64,000 bases of DNA from Nitrospira sp. (lineage in GTDB: Bacteria > Nitrospirota > Nitrospiria > Nitrospirales > Nitrospiraceae). The notes beneath the pieces are model-generated. The model was given only the letters and a program-made list of their open reading frames with translations, did no database searches and was not told the DNA's origin. The stretch spans positions 1 to 64,000 of the forward strand of contig CP060500.1 in NCBI GenBank assembly GCA_024760525.1. The letters are read 5' to 3'. This document shows, in pieces, positions 44,025 through 52,751 of the stretch. The stretch's first letter is position 1. Every line of letters begins with the position of its first letter. Both the position numbers and the translations under genes were made by a program.

Positions 44025-45476
44025 GGCGAATTCAACCGGTCGACGCAACACCTTTGATTGAGGAGGTGGTTATGGGGCGACCCGCGGGATGGATGCAAAC
44101 GTTGACGGGGCGAGGCGCGAGGCGCTCACCGGGTGCCCCGTCGCATCGCAATGAGATGGAGCGGCGATTTTGGCTGGAGGTCGCGACTGGGATTACGAGC
44201 GAGGAAGCTGCCGAGATGATTGGTGTGTCTCCGGCGGTGGGAACGCGCTGGTTCCGCCATCGTGGCGGCATGCCATTGTTCATGGCGAAACCGGTGTTCG
44301 GGCGGTATTTGTCGTTCGCGGAGCGCGAAGAGATCGGGCTGCTGCGGGCTCAAGGCGTCAGCGTGCGGGAGATCGCTCACCGTATTGGGCGCTCCCCCTC
44401 AACGGTCTCGCGCGAGCTGACACGCAACGTGGCCACTCGTGGTGGCCAACTCGAGTATCGGGCGTCGGTCGCGCAGTGGAAGGCAGAGATGGTGGCCAGA
44501 AGGCCGAAGCCGGCAAAGCTTGTGATTCACCCGCAACTGCGCCACTATGTGCAAGACCGCCTGGAAGGCAAGATCCGTGACGTGGCTGGACGTGAGATGG
44601 CTGGCCCTCGACCGGCACCGTTCAAGGGGCGGAACACGCCTCATCGCGGCGACCGCCAATGGGTCACTGGCTGGTCGCCAGAGCAGATTGCCCGCCGGCT
44701 GCAGATCGACTTCCCGAACGATGAATCAATGCGAATCTCTCACGAAGCCATTTACCAGGCGTTGTACATTCAAGGCAGAGGCGCTCTCAAACGCGAGTTG
44801 GTGAGCTGCCTTCGTACTGGGCGGGCGTTGCGCGTGCCACGGGCCAGAGCACAGGCCAAGGCGTGGGCGCACGTCAGCGAGGAGGTCATGATCTCCAGCC
44901 GTCCTGCAGAGGCACAAGACCGCGCCGTGCCCGGGCATTGGGAGGGGGACCTAATCATCGGCCTGAACCGGTCTGCGATTGGGACGCTGGTGGAGCGATC
45001 AAGCCGCTTCACCATGCTGGTTCACCTGCCTCGCGAGAAGGGCTATGGGCTGATCCCCCGCACGAAGAACGGCCCCGCGCTGGCTGGCTACGGAGCCATC
45101 ACCATGGCCAATGCGCTCAAGAGAACGGTGACAACCCTGCCTGCCCAGCTGTGGCAATCATTGACTTGGGATCGTGGCAAAGAACTATCCGATCACGCCC
45201 GGTTTACCGTTGAGGCAGGAGTGAAGGTCTTCTTTACTGATCCTCATAGTCCATGGCAGCGCGGCACAAACGAGAACACGAACGGACTTCTGCGCCAATA
45301 CTTCCCCAAGGGCACCGACCTGTCTCGTTGGAGTGACCAAGAAATCCAGGCCGTAGCCCACACGCTCAACACCAGACCGCGGAAGACGCTTGGTTGGAAG
45401 ACACCAGCCGAAGCCCTAAACAAGTACCTACAATTCGCCGGACAACCCAGTGTTGCGTCGACCGGTTGAATTCGCC
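44025..45476 (+). mobile_element. IS30-family element, complete
   Basis: 1452 bp with perfect 27-bp terminal inverted repeats (GGCGAATTCAACCGG... at the left, its reverse complement at the right) and a 3-bp CTG target repeat. It carries one transposase gene. It is inserted in the orfB of an IS3-family element. Confidence 0.9.
44072..45469 (+). CDS. IS30-family transposase
   Basis: 465 aa. N-terminal HTH-type DNA-binding regions include YLSFAEREEIGLLRAQGVSV and REIAHRIGRSPSTVSRELTR. The DDE core shows GHWEGDLIIG (first Asp), LTWDRGKELSDH (second Asp) and GTNENTNGLLRQYFPKGTDL (Glu). It ends KTPAEALNKYL. ATG 44072 follows AGGAGG. The reading frame is intact and both ends are present, so the element may still move. 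Confidence 0.93.
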   Translation: MGRPAGWMQTLTGRGARRSPGAPSHRNEMERRFWLEVATGITSEEAAEMIGVSPAVGTRWFRHRGGMPLFMAKPVFGRYLSFAEREEIGLLRAQGVSVREIAHRIGRSPSTVSRELTRNVATRGGQLEYRASVAQWKAEMVARRPKPAKLVIHPQLRHYVQDRLEGKIRDVAGREMAGPRPAPFKGRNTPHRGDRQWVTGWSPEQIARRLQIDFPNDESMRISHEAIYQALYIQGRGALKRELVSCLRTGRALRVPRARAQAKAWAHVSEEVMISSRPAEAQDRAVPGHWEGDLIIGLNRSAIGTLVERSSRFTMLVHLPREKGYGLIPRTKNGPALAGYGAITMANALKRTVTTLPAQLWQSLTWDRGKELSDHARFTVEAGVKVFFTDPHSPWQRGTNENTNGLLRQYFPKGTDLSRWSDQEIQAVAHTLNTRPRKTLGWKTPAEALNKYLQFAGQPSVASTG

Positions 45477-45770
45477 CTGACTGCCTCGATCAGAGTGATG
45501 CAACACCGCCTCGGGCTTGCCTCGCCGCCAGATCGCCATCACCAGAGCATCGGTGACCAGTTGCGTGGTCATCGTCGCCTGCATCGACCAGCCGACGACC
45601 CGTCGTGAGAAGAGATCCACCACCGCCGCGACGTAGAGCCAGCCTTCGGCGGTCCAGAGATAGGTGAAGTCAGCGACCCATTTGCGGTTGGCCGACGCGG
45701 CCGTAAATGTCCGGTCGAGCACATTGGGCGCGACGGCGTTTGTTGACCGCACGCCAGTATCCGAGGGTGC
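45477..45770 (-). pseudogene. IS3 transposase orfB, 5' part
   Basis: Reads APNVLDRTFTAASANRKWVA, then DFTYLWTAEGWLYVAAVVDL and HHSDRGSQ at the break, giving the first and second catalytic Asp regions of OrfB. It ends at the IS30 insertion. The beginning, before APNVLDR, is missing. Confidence 0.8.
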
Positions 45771-46139
45771 CCCTCCCGCCACACCCCCCATGCCGACAGA
45801 CACCAGCGGCCTGCCTCCTCTCCCTGCACAGCCATAGCCCATCGCCTGCGGCAGGCCCCGCACCGCGCGAGCCCGGAGGCTGGCATCTGAACACGTTCCT
45901 TGGTAAACAACTAAAGAGGTCACGCTGTTTGAGTAGGAGCACCATCTACCCCTCATATTTCTACCCACCACGCGTGCCCTCCCCTTTCGACCTACAGGAC
46001 GTGACAGAAGAGCAACTCGCTCAGCGGCACGCCAAGAACAAGTAGCCTCGATGGGGGGGAACACCCTTCTTGTGAAGAATATCAGATTGCCTCCACACCC
46101 CCTACAGTCGGCAAATCAGCCCCAGGAGCGGCTTTGCAC
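45771..46139. other. no convincing gene
   Basis: About 370 bases between the IS3 remnant and the LuxR-type gene. A minus-strand frame with a Cys-rich stretch (LARCGACRRRW) could be a fragment of another gene, but it cannot be assigned. Confidence 0.45.
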
Positions 46140-46958
46140 ATGGCTGATCCACATCACCCATTCCCCCTGCACGTGTTTCGCGATTTCTCCGCGCGTGAGA
46201 TGACCCAGATCCTCGAGATCATGCACCACCTCTTCCATGCCCAGACGGAACAGGACATTCGACATATCCTGCAACTCAAGCAGACGCTCCTCCCCTGTAA
46301 CAAAATCGTGGCGGCCACCCTCTCACTTCCCGCCATGGCCACCCCCCATGACCATGCACCCTTTCACATCATCAATGTCTCCTATCCCACCGCGTGGCTC
46401 ACGACCTATCAGCAGCAGGGATACCACCGCTATGATCCGGTCATGCAACGCTGGTCGAGCACCCAACAGACGTTTGCGTGGGAACATACCATCCGCAAAC
46501 GGATGGGGCCCAAAACCGAAGAAGTAATGGAAGAAGCCCGAGCCTATGACATTACGGCGGGCGCGATTGGAGGCAGGATTGATCGGCGACACCAGACCGG
46601 TGCATTCATCGCCTACGCTGGCGGATTGCACAAGGATAATCTGCGCTATTGCGACGTGATCGACTATATCAATAGCGAACTTGCCGCCGCGTTACTGCGC
46701 ATCTGTCCGCCTCTCCTCAACCGCCCTCAACTCTCAGCGCGCGAACGGGAAGTATTGGAAGGGATCAAGGCGGGACATGAAACACGAGCGATTGCGACCA
46801 GGCTCGGCATTAGCGAACGCACCGTCCGCTTTCATGTTGAACGCTTGCTGATCAAACTGCGCGCCAAGACCAGGGCTCAGGCCATCGAGAATTACTACGC
46901 CTCTCATGGGCCCTCATTCACCGCCGCGCAACACGTTCAGAAGAAAGACAGTGTCTAA
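46140..46958 (+). CDS. LuxR-type regulator with autoinducer-binding-like domain
   Basis: 272 aa. Residues 20-180 form an autoinducer-binding-like domain, with YPTAWLTTYQQQGYHRYDPV and FAWEHTIRKRM matching conserved Trp/Tyr/Asp positions of that fold. Residues 195-255 form the LuxR HTH: LSAREREVLEGIKAGHETRA and RLGISERTVRFHVERLLIKL. ATG 46140 follows AGGAGCGG. No luxI-type synthase is in the window, so it is a solo, possibly hearing signals made by others or controlling plasmid replication and transfer as TraR does. The repA gene is convergent. Confidence 0.88.
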   Translation: MADPHHPFPLHVFRDFSAREMTQILEIMHHLFHAQTEQDIRHILQLKQTLLPCNKIVAATLSLPAMATPHDHAPFHIINVSYPTAWLTTYQQQGYHRYDPVMQRWSSTQQTFAWEHTIRKRMGPKTEEVMEEARAYDITAGAIGGRIDRRHQTGAFIAYAGGLHKDNLRYCDVIDYINSELAAALLRICPPLLNRPQLSAREREVLEGIKAGHETRAIATRLGISERTVRFHVERLLIKLRAKTRAQAIENYYASHGPSFTAAQHVQKKDSV

Positions 46959-47047
46959 CACTCCGTCATCGATGTCGACCCTGACGCGTCCGCCGAGACG
47001 AGCCCAGCCCTTTCCTTCTATGTTCCCCAGCCTGGCACGAGCGTGCG

Positions 47048-48460
47048 CTAACCCTCAGATTTCGGTTCGGAGCCACTCCGATCCACCGCCGCTACGGCCC
47101 AGGGCACTTTCAACGTGGCCGCATCACGTTTCACGAGGTCATAGAGATAACTGCCTGGGTTGATCCGCTCGCCACGGGCGACACGCTCCTTGACCTCATG
47201 GAACCGTCGCCAAATCATGACATGTGGCACCGAATTGATCGCACGTTGCCAGGTTTTCACCCAGATATGCGGATCTTTGCGACGTCCCGAAAACTCCAAG
47301 ATCAAGTCTAACAGTTTGGCGGCCGAGGCCGCCGTCTCCTCCGCGCTCCGGTTCTCAATCTGCGAATCGGCGATCAACACCATCGGATCGCTCGTATCTT
47401 CGAGCATTTTCATCGCTGGCCGATCATCCCCGACGCCATAATAGGCCCGCCGTTCCTCTAGTTGCTGCTCCGCCTCCCGCCACGCCGGTCCGGCTTCCCA
47501 CATCAACATATATTCCCGAGGCTTGCTCCCCTGGACTGGCACGAGATCCCATGAACTCAGAAACTGACGGGCCATCAATTCCTCATGCGCCGGCCCCAAT
47601 TGCTGACGGACTTGGGAAATCGCGGTATATCGAGTCAGCTCAAACCCCTCCACCAACTCCGAATAACTTTGCATCGCGGATCCACCGCCCAGATAAAAGA
47701 GATGCGACAGCAACTGATGCAAGACCTTCGTGATATGGCCCTTCACATCTTGAAGCAGGTGATGATCGACCACAAAACAATTCCCCGCCAACAGACTCTC
47801 GCAGTACCAATCATCCAAATGTATCTCATAGCCGTCGAGGAGCAGTCCCTTCCCCGTCGCGGTCCCGGGCAAGGTGACGTTCCGAAGAATTCTCATAAAG
47901 GACGACCGAGGGGACTTCATCGAAACCTCGCCGGTTTTCCGTGTCTTGCCCGATCCCACGCCGATCATCAAGCCAGCAAGCCGCATCAAACACCGATTCA
48001 GTTCCTGATATTCCCGCCCCCCTTTTTCCTTCCCCGCCCGCTCCAGGACCTCGTGCCCCTGAAATCGAACCACCGGATCTAACGTACGGGACTTCTTGAT
48101 CCGATCTAACAGCAGACCCTCTAACCCCAAGAACAACTCAAAATCCACGGCGGTGGGAAAGCCTAAGTCTCCCGACGCATACGCGACCAAGGTCATTTTG
48201 CGAATCGTCCCATCCCGCCAGAGATACCGAACCATTTCCTTTTCATGGACCGATTTTTGAGAACGGCGAGAGGACGTATTCGCGGACCAGAAATGCAGCG
48301 ATCCCAGAATCCGTTCCCGCAAGAGATACTGAGAGGTTGCGTGTCCAAATGAAGGGACGAGTCTCCCGTAGGAGAGTATTTCGCGCGCATTCTCTGTCAG
48401 AGACTTTTGCGACTCAGCGTCCATAGCGCGTAACGTTCTTTCTTCTCTTTCGTTATTCAT
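47048..48460 (-). CDS. repA: plasmid replication initiator (RPA/RepA type)
   Basis: 470 aa. The N-terminal half resembles the replication initiator protein A family: EMVRYLWRDGTIRKMTLVAY, then GDLGFPTAVDFELFLGLEGL, and an HTH-like part about residues 80-160. The remainder is charged and helical. The gene is read away from the iteron array that starts 82 bases beyond its start, as typical for iteron plasmids where Rep binds upstream of its own gene. ATG 48460 lacks a strong ribosome binding site, in line with low expression. Confidence 0.75.
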   Translation of the reverse strand: MNNEREERTLRAMDAESQKSLTENAREILSYGRLVPSFGHATSQYLLRERILGSLHFWSANTSSRRSQKSVHEKEMVRYLWRDGTIRKMTLVAYASGDLGFPTAVDFELFLGLEGLLLDRIKKSRTLDPVVRFQGHEVLERAGKEKGGREYQELNRCLMRLAGLMIGVGSGKTRKTGEVSMKSPRSSFMRILRNVTLPGTATGKGLLLDGYEIHLDDWYCESLLAGNCFVVDHHLLQDVKGHITKVLHQLLSHLFYLGGGSAMQSYSELVEGFELTRYTAISQVRQQLGPAHEELMARQFLSSWDLVPVQGSKPREYMLMWEAGPAWREAEQQLEERRAYYGVGDDRPAMKMLEDTSDPMVLIADSQIENRSAEETAASAAKLLDLILEFSGRRKDPHIWVKTWQRAINSVPHVMIWRRFHEVKERVARGERINPGSYLYDLVKRDAATLKVPWAVAAVDRSGSEPKSEG

Positions 48461-48542
48461 AACGTAGAAAGGGACAACTTCATCCTCGATTGACCGAGCA
48501 GAAAAGGCCTAATTTCAAGATGTTCACTCTACATCCGTGAAG

Positions 48543-48852
48543 TTCAATGACTTCCCGTCCCTTCAATCCCTTCCCGTTCAGATCTTCAATGACTTCCCGA
48601 TCAAACCGGAAAAACCTTCAATGACTTCCCGCCTCATTCACCAGCTTCCCGTCCAACCTTCAATGAATTCCCATGGCCCTGTGGATAACCTCCTCTGGCT
48701 CTACCATTACCAGGGGTGGGACCTGCCCTCCCACTCCCTAGAGAAGAAAATTCGATGAAAATTCCACGATGTATCTTGTGAGATACAGAAGAGGGGTAGC
48801 CGAGATACAACGGGAATTCATTGAAACCTTTCCACCACGGGAATTGATTGAA
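48543..48852. other. iteron-type replication origin (oriV)
   Basis: Direct repeats TTCAATGACTTCCCG at 48543-48557, 48585-48599 and 48617-48631, with variants at 48562-48576 (TTCAATCCCTTCCCG) and 48659-48673 (TTCAATGAATTCCCA). After a DnaA box TGTGGATAA at 48680-48688, the repeat returns inverted at 48811-48825 and 48838-48852 (CGGGAATTCATTGAA, CGGGAATTGATTGAA). This is the layout of a Rep-controlled plasmid origin beside repA and parAB. Confidence 0.88.
48680..48688 (-). promoter_or_regulatory. DnaA box
   Basis: TGTGGATAA on the plus strand, TTATCCACA on the minus strand, a perfect consensus between the direct and inverted iterons. Confidence 0.75.
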
Positions 48853-48884
48853 ACTTTCTACCACCGTCACAGATCTACCATGGT

Positions 48885-49943
48885 CTATTCATGGCTACCC
48901 GCGTCAGCCACACGCCCAAACCGATCCAGAACCTCCAGAATTTGCTGAATCCCATCCCGGACACTCTCCACCTTATCTTGTTGATTCGGGGACCAGCGAA
49001 TCGCAGCCACCACCCCTTTACTGCCATTCTCCCCGCGCAGCGTCACCCGGATACATTGTGCCCCTTGATTAAACCGCGGCCGGCGGTGAACCTCTTGCCG
49101 TATTTTCTCACTCGCCCAGCGGTCTTTCACGGCCTGCCGGGCAATCCGCTCCATCTTTGCCGGCTGATCCATCAACGGCAGCAAGGCCTCCGCATGACGC
49201 GAGGTCATATCACTGCCGGGAGCAAACAGAATGTCGAGGACAGGGGGCGGAAGTTTGAGCAAACTCAATGCCCGCGAGATCCGGGTCTTATGACAGCCGA
49301 CTTTCTCCGCTAGTTGAATCTGCTGATAGCCGTGGCGCTGAAGCAGCGCCTGAAAGGCGCGCGCTTCTTCGAGAGGAGACAAGTCCTTCCGAACCAGATT
49401 GTCAATCAACGCCTGCGCCGCCGCTTGACCGGTTGACGTCTCCCGCACCAGCGCCGGTATCGTTCCATGGCCCAACAACTGCGTTGCGCGCCACCGCCGT
49501 TCCCCAGCAATCACTTCAAATTTCTCCCCCACCTGACGTACTTGAATGGGATTCAACACCCCATGCTGGCGAATGGACTCCAACAACTCTTGATCCGCTT
49601 CTGGATCAACGACCTGTCGAGGCTGATCCGGACTCGGGACCAACCGATCGAGCGGAATCTCATAGACCTGCTCGGCAACCCGGCCGGGCAGGGCGCTCTC
49701 AGCTGGGACCGGCGCCGGCGCAATCCCTAACGATTCCGCAACTACCGCGCGCCGCTCCACGTCCTTCGTGCCGGAGTCTTCTACCGCTGAAGCCGGAGGC
49801 CCAGCGGTCCCCGGATCCTGAGGAGGCACTCCCAACATATCCCAGGTTGAAAAACGCCGGGCTTGACGATCAAATCCCTGTTCAAGCTCGGCCAAATGTG
49901 GCGAGGGTTTCTTTGTTTTCGTCTCTTTCTTTGGGTGCGTCAT
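48885..49943 (-). CDS. parB: ParB partition protein
   Basis: 352 aa. The ParB/Srx CTPase domain starts IPLDRLVPSPDQPRQVVDPE (about 95) with IRQHGVLNPIQVRQ and GERRWRATQLLG. The HTH reads GYQQIQLAEKVGCHKTRISR (about 200-220). A less conserved C-terminal dimerisation part follows. The N-terminal 90 residues are a Pro/Lys-rich linker. ATG 49943 follows the parA stop by 2 bases, with GAGGCG ahead. It binds parS sites, probably the GC palindromes at 50.9-51.4 kb. Confidence 0.93.
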   Translation of the reverse strand: MTHPKKETKTKKPSPHLAELEQGFDRQARRFSTWDMLGVPPQDPGTAGPPASAVEDSGTKDVERRAVVAESLGIAPAPVPAESALPGRVAEQVYEIPLDRLVPSPDQPRQVVDPEADQELLESIRQHGVLNPIQVRQVGEKFEVIAGERRWRATQLLGHGTIPALVRETSTGQAAAQALIDNLVRKDLSPLEEARAFQALLQRHGYQQIQLAEKVGCHKTRISRALSLLKLPPPVLDILFAPGSDMTSRHAEALLPLMDQPAKMERIARQAVKDRWASEKIRQEVHRRPRFNQGAQCIRVTLRGENGSKGVVAAIRWSPNQQDKVESVRDGIQQILEVLDRFGRVADAGSHE

Positions 49944-49945
49944 GG

Positions 49946-50776
49946 CTACGCCTCACTCGCCACCAGTTCATCGGCAAACTCTCGCAAGGGTTTCAAATGC
50001 AGCCGCTCCAGCACTTCCCGCCCAAACTGCATATAATCCCGCGCCCCGGTACTCTGACGATCCGATTGAAAGATCGTCTTCTTCATGACCTCGGCATCCT
50101 GAATCCGCGCCGACGAGGCGATCGCCGTGTGAAACACCAACGGCCCAAACCGCTTTTCAATCGCGTTCCTCATGGCCTTACACACGTTTTTTCGGCCATC
50201 GTGCTTGGTAATCAATACTCCCAAACATGACAGATGCGGGTTCACTTCGTCTTGCGACACGTCCTTGATTACTTCTTCCAAATCCGCGTACCCGTCGAGA
50301 CTGTATTTCGAGCCGCTTTCCATCGGCACGATGAAATGGTCGGACGCCACCAACGCATTGACTGTCAGGAACGACAGACTCGGCGCACAATCGATCAAGA
50401 CGATCTCATCTGGACCGATCGCCAATTGACTCAAGCGACGTTTCAGGGCGGACCCAGGGGTCAGCATATGAATCTTCTGGAGTTCACGATCCACGCGGGT
50501 CAACCCGACATGCCCATAGATCAGTCGCACGTCTTCTTCGATGGTCTCATGCCACGGCGCGGCCACCGTGCTGGCTTTGTCTAATAAGAGATTCGCGGAT
50601 GTGAATTTTACTTCGTAAGGATCCATCTTTCCCAATGTCGTCGAAGCATTGGCTTGCGGATCAAGATCGATGACCAACACAGGATGTCCCAGGCGGGCCA
50701 ACGCCGCCGCCATGTTAACAACCGTCGTGGTTTTTCCGACTCCACCTTTCTGATTGATGACAGAAATAGTCTTCAT
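49946..50776 (-). CDS. parA: ParA partition ATPase
   Basis: 276 aa. The deviant Walker A is KGGVGKTTT near residue 10. Later come VIDLDPQANAS (A') and VLIDCAPSLSFLTVNAL (Walker B). It is type Ib-like in that no N-terminal HTH precedes the P-loop. GGAGGG is before ATG 50776. ParA forms nucleoid-bound gradients that move ParB-parS complexes. parA and parB form one operon. Confidence 0.95.
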   Translation of the reverse strand: MKTISVINQKGGVGKTTTVVNMAAALARLGHPVLVIDLDPQANASTTLGKMDPYEVKFTSANLLLDKASTVAAPWHETIEEDVRLIYGHVGLTRVDRELQKIHMLTPGSALKRRLSQLAIGPDEIVLIDCAPSLSFLTVNALVASDHFIVPMESGSKYSLDGYADLEEVIKDVSQDEVNPHLSCLGVLITKHDGRKNVCKAMRNAIEKRFGPLVFHTAIASSARIQDAEVMKKTIFQSDRQSTGARDYMQFGREVLERLHLKPLREFADELVASEA

Positions 50777-50948
50777 CTAGTATGCCCTCCAAGCGATGAC
50801 CACAATTAGACCGGGAAGATATACGTGTGAGGCGATAATTGCAACACCCAAGTCTAAGATAGGCCCAGTGTTTGTCGAACATGCAGTCATATGATCGGCA
50901 TGACGCTAGACTTGCCCTATCGTAGATATCACGAGAAAAACATTTCTC

Positions 50949-50966
50949 AGTTGCGCGCGCGCAACT
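50949..50966. repeat. parS-like palindrome 1
   Basis: AGTTGCGCGCGCGCAACT, an exact 18-bp palindrome 173 bases before the parA start. Confidence 0.75.
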
Positions 50967-51075
50967 CGTCATACCCTCCTCCCATTCCCACGACAGTCGT
51001 TAAGGCAGGTCGTCACCATCTAGCCCAGGCGTCCCACGCGCGGTCGAGGGAACTCTAGGGCTAACACGCCGGAGC

Positions 51076-51093
51076 AGTTGCGCGGGCGCAACT
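51076..51093. repeat. parS-like palindrome 2
   Basis: AGTTGCGCGGGCGCAACT, one mismatch from the exact copies. Confidence 0.72.
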
Positions 51094-51210
51094 GAGAAAG
51101 ATTCTATAAATCATACTTTCTGAACAAACATTGCACTATCGTGAGAGAAGCTTTCAACGCTTTTCATCATTCATAGCAGCCGACGAGATCGCCAATGGAA
51201 TGGGAAGAAG

Positions 51211-51228
51211 AGTTACGCGCGCGCAACT
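51211..51228. repeat. parS-like palindrome 3
   Basis: AGTTACGCGCGCGCAACT, one arm mismatch. Confidence 0.7.
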
Positions 51229-51389
51229 GTGAAAGATTGAATGTATTGAACAACGGAAGAGAAGTCGATGGCAGCTTGCATCTTTGTCGAGCGATAACCC
51301 ATGCGGCATATTCATAGCGCGGCACTTGTCGGTTACGAGCGATGACGCGAAGATCGCCATCGTTTCTGAAGAAGTGGGAAATGATTCAC

Positions 51390-51407
51390 AGTTGCGCGCG
51401 CGCAACT
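51390..51407. repeat. parS-like palindrome 4
   Basis: AGTTGCGCGCGCGCAACT, identical to copy 1; the palindrome extends to CAC...GTG outside. Confidence 0.75.
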
Positions 51408-51527
51408 GTGGGACATGGTCGTGCATCCTCGGCGGAGAACGAAGCATGTGCCGGGGAGTTCGCAGGGGAATGACGATTGCGACACAGAGGAGACAGGCGT
51501 GGAGTGGCGAAGGGGCTGGCGTCGCGC

Positions 51528-52226
51528 TCAGACGACCGGATGAAACGAGAACGCATTCGGATGGTGTTTCTTCATATAATGGTACATGCAGGACCGCATG
51601 ACTTCGAAGAGCACCAGCTGATGAAAGAGGTGTTTCTCGACCGTGAGCCCCAGCTCCTGTAATCGGCTGATGACGCGCTCCTCGAGTTCCTGCCGTTCCT
51701 TGGGGGGCAGGGACAGATAGGACAGTTCCAGTTTCTCGCGTTCCTCCGGCGTCAACTCCTTCAAGCGGTTTTCGAGTGAGCCGGTACTGCCCGCAACACG
51801 CAGCCGTGTACGCACCGGCACCGACCCTGGGAAGGTCTTCCGATACGTATACCACCGGACTTCATACTGCGCGGGCGTGTGCGGGCCTCCACGCGAGACG
51901 ACATTGATCAGATCCACCTTGGGATTCGCCAGCGTCCGCAGCGCCGCCGTGACCGTCTCCTTGCTCAAGCCCGTCTTCTCCACCAACGTCCGAATCGTGA
52001 TCCGCACGGTGCGGCGGCCGCGTGCGAGCGTCTCCTTCATGAGGTGGAGGAAAATCAGCTGCGCCGGCGCCCCCAAGGCCGATAATCCGCCATCGAGATA
52101 CCGATGCAGAATGGCCAGATAGGCAAGGGGCGTCTCACAGGCCGCCCGCAGGTCCTCGTCTGAGATGCGTTCACTGATGTGTTGGGTCGGGGCGTCGATC
52201 ATCGTCTTACCATTCCGAGGGTGCAT
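51528..52226 (-). CDS. winged-helix protein, plasmid regulator-like
   Basis: 232 aa. A winged HTH lies at about residues 65-125: RTVRITIRTLVEKTGLSKET and VTAALRTLANPKVDLINVVS. A long charged helical region follows, with EERVISRLQELG. No family is recognised with certainty; it resembles plasmid Rep-type or replication-control proteins in which a winged helix precedes a coiled region. ATG 52226 has GAGGAG 11 bases upstream; ATG 52202 is an alternative. It lies beyond the parS region. Confidence 0.6.
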   Translation of the reverse strand: MHPRNGKTMIDAPTQHISERISDEDLRAACETPLAYLAILHRYLDGGLSALGAPAQLIFLHLMKETLARGRRTVRITIRTLVEKTGLSKETVTAALRTLANPKVDLINVVSRGGPHTPAQYEVRWYTYRKTFPGSVPVRTRLRVAGSTGSLENRLKELTPEEREKLELSYLSLPPKERQELEERVISRLQELGLTVEKHLFHQLVLFEVMRSCMYHYMKKHHPNAFSFHPVV

Positions 52227-52751
52227 GTCCGGTCAGGCTCCTCGCTACACGCGGAGAGGGTGCCGAATGCGAGCGGTCTGAGTCGGGCAGCCATCCGTAC
52301 ATCGTGACGACCGTGGCCAGGCTGCGGTGCTAATTCCAGGATCCACCGCTCTCAACCACGCCGTGCGCGCTCCGATAATCGGACGCGATCGTCTTGAATC
52401 ATCACGTGAAAGGCCGCGCGAAGCATCCTATACACTTTGTCCTAGTATAGTGTCAATGGTTGGAATTCTAGGACAAAGGCCGTGGACCTGGAGTCGGACG
52501 CGCTCTTAGCATCCGGGATTGTATCCTTCTCGGATACCTTGTCTTTTCGGATCGGCTGGGGTAGGGTGGGCACGGACGGGTCAGAGATGGGTGAAATGGG
52601 GTCGGCAGACAATCGACTCCTGGGGGGTCGCTGGGGCCGCCCCAATCGGACCACTCCCATTATATAGAGGGCGAGGGAGGGACGAGGCGGACCCAGGCGT
52701 CGGATTGCCGACCCGGTCTGATCGATCACCTAGTATAAGGAGTGTCAGTCG
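52227..52751. other. intergenic region with recombinase-like repeats
   Basis: 525 bases. Holds an 11-bp inverted repeat at 52435-52479, and CCTAGTATA at 52442 and again at 52730 just before the recombinase. No gene was found. Confidence 0.5.
52435..52479. repeat. 11-bp inverted repeat CTTTGTCCTAG / CTAGGACAAAG
   Basis: Perfect arms with a 23-base spacer, about 270 bases before the recombinase gene. It could be a recombination core, an operator, or part of a minus-strand promoter (TTGACA with a weak -10 about 17 bases later on the minus strand). Confidence 0.5.

Larger units (their letters stand above)
43719..45770 (-). mobile_element. IS3-family element, interrupted and 5'-truncated
   Basis: The left end (plus-strand reading) is TGAGCTGCTGCCGG..., followed by orfB in reverse. 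It is split at 44022-44024/45477-45479 by an IS30-family element, with CTG repeated on both sides. Removing the insert restores the orfB reading (SDRGSQ-YTSEPF). Nothing recognisable as orfA, and no right end, is found beyond about 45770, so the element was already incomplete. Confidence 0.8.
50777..51527. other. centromere-like region with four palindromes
   Basis: No gene found. Holds four palindromes of the AGTTGCGCGCGCGCAACT type (50949, 51076, 51211, 51390) and the parA promoter. Confidence 0.7.

Noticed and set aside
45707..46045. Plus-strand frame next to the IS3 remnant
   Set aside because: Its first half is antisense to orfB and the rest has no family pattern.
46140..46958. A LuxI/LuxR quorum pair
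   Set aside because: No synthase-like gene was found anywhere in the window.
48543..48852. CRISPR array
   Set aside because: Repeats are 15 bp with irregular spacing and inverted copies, beside repA and a DnaA box, so iterons explain them; no cas genes are present.
50949..51407. CRISPR or small-RNA repeats
   Set aside because: Only four perfect palindromes with long, uneven spacers next to parAB; centromere sites fit better.
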